The position numbers and the translations under genes were made by a program. From Rhodococcus yunnanensis NBRC 103083 (GTDB lineage: Bacteria > Actinomycetota > Actinomycetes > Mycobacteriales > Mycobacteriaceae), in the NCBI RefSeq assembly GCF_001895005.1, contig NZ_BCXH01000014.1, positions 62,001-126,000 on the forward strand: 64,000 nt of DNA, written 5' to 3'. How positions within the stretch are numbered: position 1 is the stretch's first letter; every line of letters starts with the position of its first letter. The notes under the pieces are model-generated. The model was not told the origin of the DNA. It searched no databases and worked only from the letters and a program-made list of their open reading frames with translations. Below are positions 60,303 to 64,000 of the stretch, one piece after another.

Positions 60303-63119
60303 ATGGCAGTCGGGAACCGTGCGGGGGAGTTGGTCGGTCGCGAGGAACTGGCGGGCGTGCTGGCAGGGATGGTGCGTCGTCCCGATGCCGACCGGCGGAT
60401 GCTGTGGCTTCTCGGCGAAGCGGGCATCGGCAAGAGCACGCTGCTTCGTTACGCCAGAACCGAGGCCGTCGACGCCGGGGCGCGCGTGCTGTCGGCGTCG
60501 GGCGTCGATGCCGAGACCCACCAGATCTTCTCCGGACTCCAGCAGTTGCTCTGGCCCGTTCTCTCCGTCGTCGACAGCCTGCCGCCGCAGTTACGACGCC
60601 CGCTCGACGAGGTTCTCGGCCGCGTCGCACCCTCGCCGGCCGTCGACACCCTCGCGTGTCGGCATGCCGTTCTGCACGTGCTGGAGACGCTCGCGTCGGA
60701 GCGGGCATTGGTGCTGCTGCTCGACGACGCACATCTGTTGGATCGAGACTCGCTCGACATCGTCACCTACGCGCTTCGCCGCGTCAACGGCCCTATGACG
60801 ACCCTGTGCAGTGCTCGCGGTCACCGTGTCCCTGACGGTGTGGATCCGGGTGTTCCGGCTGTCGAGGTTCCGAGTTTGTCTGCGGCGGAGGCTGCGGCGC
60901 TCATGGATCGTGGACCGGCTGTGTCGTCGCACGCGGCTCGTCTCGAGATCATTCATCAGGCGGAGGGTAATCCGCTGGCGATCGTGGAGTTCTCTCGTGC
61001 GGTGGCGAAATCGGGTCCGGGGATGCTGGTGGGCGCTGGTGTGGATCGTATTCGCCGGGTGCAGTCGCTGTTCTCGGTTCGGCTGGCTGCTTTGTCGGCC
61101 GAGCCTCGCAGGTTGTTGTTGTACGCGGCGTCGGGTTCGGGGTACGAATCGGTCGATACGATCACTGCTGCAGCGGGTTTCGGTGCCGATCTGTCGGTGT
61201 GGTCGGAGGCGGAGCGTTCGGGGCTGGTGACGGTCGATGGTCGTCGTGTCCAGTTCGTGCATCCGTTGGCTCGTGCGGCTGCGTATTCGGATTGCACTGT
61301 CGATGAACGGCGTTCGGCGCATGTCGATTTCGCGCGTACGCTGTCTTTCGATCCGCCGTGTCGTGCGTGGCACCGGGCGGCCGCGGCAGACGGACCGGAC
61401 GAGTCCGTTGCCGCGGAGCTCGAGAATGCGGCGGAGTTGTCTCAGCGGCGCGGCGGTTACTTCGAGGTGGCTCGCGCGTTGGAGCGGGCGGCGGAGAGTT
61501 CACCCGGTGAGCTCGATGCTGCGCGGCGGTATGCCCGAGCGGCACATGCGGCCTACATGGCCGGTGATCCGCAGTGGGGGCTCGCGTTGGCGGCGTCGGT
61601 CCGTCGCATCACGAGCGATCCCGAGATTCGCAGTCTCGCAGCTCTTCCCACGGCGACGATTCTGTTACAGATCGCGCGCCCCGAGGAGTCCTTCGACATC
61701 GTGTATCGGACGTTGGTCGAGTCGATGCCCGCGGACGACAGTCTCCCGCTTGCGATGCTGGCGACCGCGGTGGGGGCAGCGCATTACAGCGGCGGCGAAT
61801 CCGCCCGCGCTAGGCTGGCGCAGATGCTGGATCTGATTCCGCAGCCGCGCGCCGTCGACGACGAGTTCCTGACTCCGATGCCCGATGCTGCGAAAGCGTC
61901 TGTACGGCGGATGATTTCCGATTACATCGCGGGGTCCGCGCGTCCGTCCTCGGCCGAACGTCGGCCCCGCCGCGCACCGGCGCTGTCCATCGACGCGAAG
62001 ATCTCCTGGGAGTTCGCGGAGGGGACCACTGCGACATTGACCGACAACAGTGCGGACGCTGCAGCGCTGTTCTCGAGCGGGATCGAATCGTTGAAGGAGA
62101 TAGGCAGTGTGGGGGCAGGCGCCATACCGATGGCATCGCTCGTCGGAGCGCTGATCGACACCGGGAGATGGGACGAGGTCGATGCTGCCGCCGATGCGGC
62201 GTCCGACGTCGCCGCGGTCGGCCGCATGACTCTCGTGGACTCGATCGTCGAGACGAACCGGGCGATCATCGAAGCGCACCGGGGAAATTTCGATGCTGCG
62301 AACGGGCATGCAGCGCGGGCTGGGAGCCTGTTCGAGCCGCGGGGCAATCCGGCGCTCGCGGTGGATCTCGATCGAACGCTCGCGTTCATCGCCTGTGCGC
62401 GAGGAGATTTCGGGTCCGGATACGACCGCCTGACGACGTTGTTCGACGCCGACGGTACGCCCGTGCATCGCCTGGTGTCGGTGCGGGCGATCGCCGATCT
62501 CGCATGGGCCGGCACCAGATCCGGTCAGCATGTCGCGGCGAGACGTGCCGTCACCGCCATCGGGCGCGCGATAGGTTCAGCTCCGCCCGTTCGGATTCGG
62601 CTGCTCCGGCATCTCGCCGCTGCATTGGTCAGCGACACCACACGGTCGGCGGAGCGGCACTACCGGTTGGCGGTGTTCGATCCGGCCGGTGAGCAGTGGC
62701 CCGTCGAACGCGCACGGGCGAGGCTGCACTACGGCGAATGGCTGCGTCGCAACCGCAGGCCCGCGGATGCTCGGCCGCTGCTGGCTGCCGCCTTCGAGAC
62801 GTTCGAGCGAGTCGGATCGGTAGTGTTCGCCGACATCGCCCGCGCCGAACTCCGCGCGGCAGGCGGATCCAGGGGTACGTCGCCGATCGCGGACTCCGAC
62901 GCATGGGGATCGTTGACCGCGCAGGAACAGCACATCGCCGCGCTCGCCGCGGACGGACTGACGAACCGGCAGATCGGTGAGCAACTGCACCTGTCGCCCC
63001 GAACCATCGGATCGCATCTCTACCACCTGTATCCGAAACTCGGTGTGAGCAAGCGTCACGAACTGCGGGGAGTCATCGAGTCTGCGCCTCCGCCAGCGCG
63101 TATCTCAGCGCCGCACTAG
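60303..63119 (+). CDS. LuxR/AAA+ (LAL-type) transcriptional regulator
   Basis: 938 aa from ATG 60303. N-terminal AAA ATPase with Walker A GEAGIGKS (38-45) and Walker B LVLLLDDAHLLDRDS. A long helical TPR-like middle follows, then a C-terminal LuxR helix-turn-helix (LTAQEQHIAALAADGLTNRQIGEQL...SPRTIGSHLYHLYPKLGVS). LAL proteins respond to a ligand through the ATPase/TPR part and activate nearby catabolic genes. It stands between two HSL hydrolase genes transcribed on the other strand, divergent from one and overlapping the other by 47 bp at the 3' ends, so these are its likely targets. Confidence 0.9.
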   Translation: MAVGNRAGELVGREELAGVLAGMVRRPDADRRMLWLLGEAGIGKSTLLRYARTEAVDAGARVLSASGVDAETHQIFSGLQQLLWPVLSVVDSLPPQLRRPLDEVLGRVAPSPAVDTLACRHAVLHVLETLASERALVLLLDDAHLLDRDSLDIVTYALRRVNGPMTTLCSARGHRVPDGVDPGVPAVEVPSLSAAEAAALMDRGPAVSSHAARLEIIHQAEGNPLAIVEFSRAVAKSGPGMLVGAGVDRIRRVQSLFSVRLAALSAEPRRLLLYAASGSGYESVDTITAAAGFGADLSVWSEAERSGLVTVDGRRVQFVHPLARAAAYSDCTVDERRSAHVDFARTLSFDPPCRAWHRAAAADGPDESVAAELENAAELSQRRGGYFEVARALERAAESSPGELDAARRYARAAHAAYMAGDPQWGLALAASVRRITSDPEIRSLAALPTATILLQIARPEESFDIVYRTLVESMPADDSLPLAMLATAVGAAHYSGGESARARLAQMLDLIPQPRAVDDEFLTPMPDAAKASVRRMISDYIAGSARPSSAERRPRRAPALSIDAKISWEFAEGTTATLTDNSADAAALFSSGIESLKEIGSVGAGAIPMASLVGALIDTGRWDEVDAAADAASDVAAVGRMTLVDSIVETNRAIIEAHRGNFDAANGHAARAGSLFEPRGNPALAVDLDRTLAFIACARGDFGSGYDRLTTLFDADGTPVHRLVSVRAIADLAWAGTRSGQHVAARRAVTAIGRAIGSAPPVRIRLLRHLAAALVSDTTRSAERHYRLAVFDPAGEQWPVERARARLHYGEWLRRNRRPADARPLLAAAFETFERVGSVVFADIARAELRAAGGSRGTSPIADSDAWGSLTAQEQHIAALAADGLTNRQIGEQLHLSPRTIGSHLYHLYPKLGVSKRHELRGVIESAPPPARISAPH

Positions 63120-63951
63120 CCTGAGCCGTGGCCGCTGTCGCGGCATTGGTGTGGGCGAGTGCGTCGAGCGTCACGAAACCGTGGATGGTGCCTTCGTACC
63201 GGACCGCCGTCGTCGGAACGCCCGCCGCGCGAAGCAGGTCGGCGAACTGCTCGCCTTCGTCGCGCAGCACGTCGGCCTCGGCGGTGATGACGAGCGCCGG
63301 CGGACATCCCGCGAGCTGGTTCTCGCTCGCCCGCAGCGGCGACACCGTTGCGAGGTCGGTCGCGTCAGGGGCATAGTGTTCCCAGAACGTCAGCATGTCG
63401 CGTCGGCGCAGGTGAAAGCCCTCCGCGAACATCCGGTGCGAGGCACTCCCGCACGAGGGATCCGTCGCGGGGCAGATCGCGACAAGCTGCTGCAGCGCGA
63501 AGTCCCCGCGTTCGACCGCAAGCAGACTCAGCGCGATCGCGTAGTTGCCGCCGATCGAGTCGCCGGCCACGGCCATACGCGTCGAATCGAGGCCGTGTTC
63601 GGTGCCGCTGTCGGCAACCCACTTCGCGGCCGCGTATGCCTGTTCGAGCGCAATCGGATAGGCGGCGTCGGGGGAGCACTCGGGAATCAGCACCGCGGCC
63701 CCGGTTCTCTCCGCGAGTTCGCGGACCAGCCGGTCGGGTGTGTGTGCACCCACTCCGCCGCCGTGCAGGTACAGCACCACCGGTAACGGGCCGCCCACGT
63801 CTCGGGGCCTGACGATCCGTACCGCCACGGAGTCGAGAACAACCCGCGCGTCGTCGGCGACATCTGCGTGCGTGTCCGGGTCTGCGAAAGCTGGGGGTGG
63901 AGCATCCAGAAACGCCCGCACCGCGGGCTCGAGCACTATCTCGGCGGTCAT
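63073..63951 (-). CDS. HSL-family alpha/beta hydrolase (esterase)
   Basis: 292 aa. Complete HSL triad: oxyanion YLHGGGVGAHTPDRL, nucleophile GDSIGG, acid in TAEADVLRDEG and His in YEGTIHGFV. It hydrolyses short acyl esters or lactones in the cytosol. The last 47 bp overlap the 3' end of the LuxR/AAA regulator on the opposite strand. Its start lies 49 bp from the window end, so upstream control cannot be judged. Compare the Cys-substituted relative at 59156-60133. Confidence 0.92.
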   Translation of the reverse strand: MTAEIVLEPAVRAFLDAPPPAFADPDTHADVADDARVVLDSVAVRIVRPRDVGGPLPVVLYLHGGGVGAHTPDRLVRELAERTGAAVLIPECSPDAAYPIALEQAYAAAKWVADSGTEHGLDSTRMAVAGDSIGGNYAIALSLLAVERGDFALQQLVAICPATDPSCGSASHRMFAEGFHLRRRDMLTFWEHYAPDATDLATVSPLRASENQLAGCPPALVITAEADVLRDEGEQFADLLRAAGVPTTAVRYEGTIHGFVTLDALAHTNAATAATAQASAALRYALAEAQTR

Positions 63952-64000
63952 GAGTGAACTCCAGAAATCGTGGTGCCGTGCCGTATCAGTGTGGGCCGAA

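Overview
The window is high-GC actinobacterial DNA, most likely from a Rhodococcus-like member of the Mycobacteriales. Three things point there: a leucine/itaconate operon whose gene content and order match Mycobacterium tuberculosis Rv2502c-Rv2498c, a mycofactocin-type SDR beside a MimR-like regulator, and a 13E12-type DUF222/HNH gene, together with a secreted cholesterol oxidase and many TetR regulators. Coding density is high and no rRNA, tRNA, IS element, prophage or CRISPR array was seen. Genus and substrate assignments are inference from sequence alone.

Layout. 1-3.9 kb: tail of an ECF sigma factor, a DUF2945 protein, a PadR regulator, a serine hydrolase lipoprotein and a ROK regulator. 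4-8 kb: an MFS pump divergent from the ROK gene, a second serine hydrolase lipoprotein and an alpha/beta hydrolase. 8-10.7 kb: a histidine kinase, a single-domain receiver and a LuxR response regulator. 10.8-13 kb: a TetR gene and a divergent FAD monooxygenase with two palindromic operators between them. 13-20 kb: a MimR-like regulator divergent from an amidohydrolase / DUF59 / Zn-alcohol dehydrogenase module of the kind that accompanies propane-type diiron monooxygenases (none is present here), followed by a small monooxygenase, an acyl-CoA-dehydrogenase-like flavoenzyme and a mycofactocin-type SDR. 20-23.4 kb: a large LuxR/NB-ARC regulator and a SnoaL-like protein.

23.5-43.7 kb is the most unusual part. 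A tightly overlapping minus-strand operon (34.66 to 23.49 kb) encodes a stand-alone phosphohistidine 'PEP-utiliser mobile' domain, an unrecognised 520-aa protein, an AMP-forming acyl-CoA synthetase, a small unknown protein, a truncated PPDK-like phosphotransferase, BCCP, biotin carboxylase, a pyruvate-carboxylase-type carboxyltransferase, a DUF35 protein and a thiolase. A second operon (38.64 to 35.77 kb) repeats the mobile-domain/unknown-protein pair and adds a lipocalin-like protein. A LuxR regulator sits between them, and an acyl-CoA synthetase / TetR / APH-like kinase / acyl-CoA dehydrogenase operon with a divergent MHS transporter follows. The set reads as a degradative pathway in which a substrate is phosphorylated, carboxylated, activated to a CoA ester and thiolytically cleaved. 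The substrate, possibly a ketone, is unknown.

44-50 kb: MFS exporter/TetR pair, TetR and Tat-exported cholesterol oxidase. 49.6-56.6 kb: TetR plus AccD1-AccA1-FadE19-MaoC-CitE-like operon for leucine (and probably itaconate) breakdown. 56.6-64 kb: DUF222/HNH protein, two HSL-family hydrolases (one with Cys in place of the nucleophilic Ser) and a large LuxR/AAA regulator.

A window-wide theme is short tandem duplication. At least 18 local arrays with units of 5-33 bp lie over stop codons, just upstream of start codons, or in frame within N-termini and linkers. Two 33-bp arrays 2.4 kb apart share the same core.
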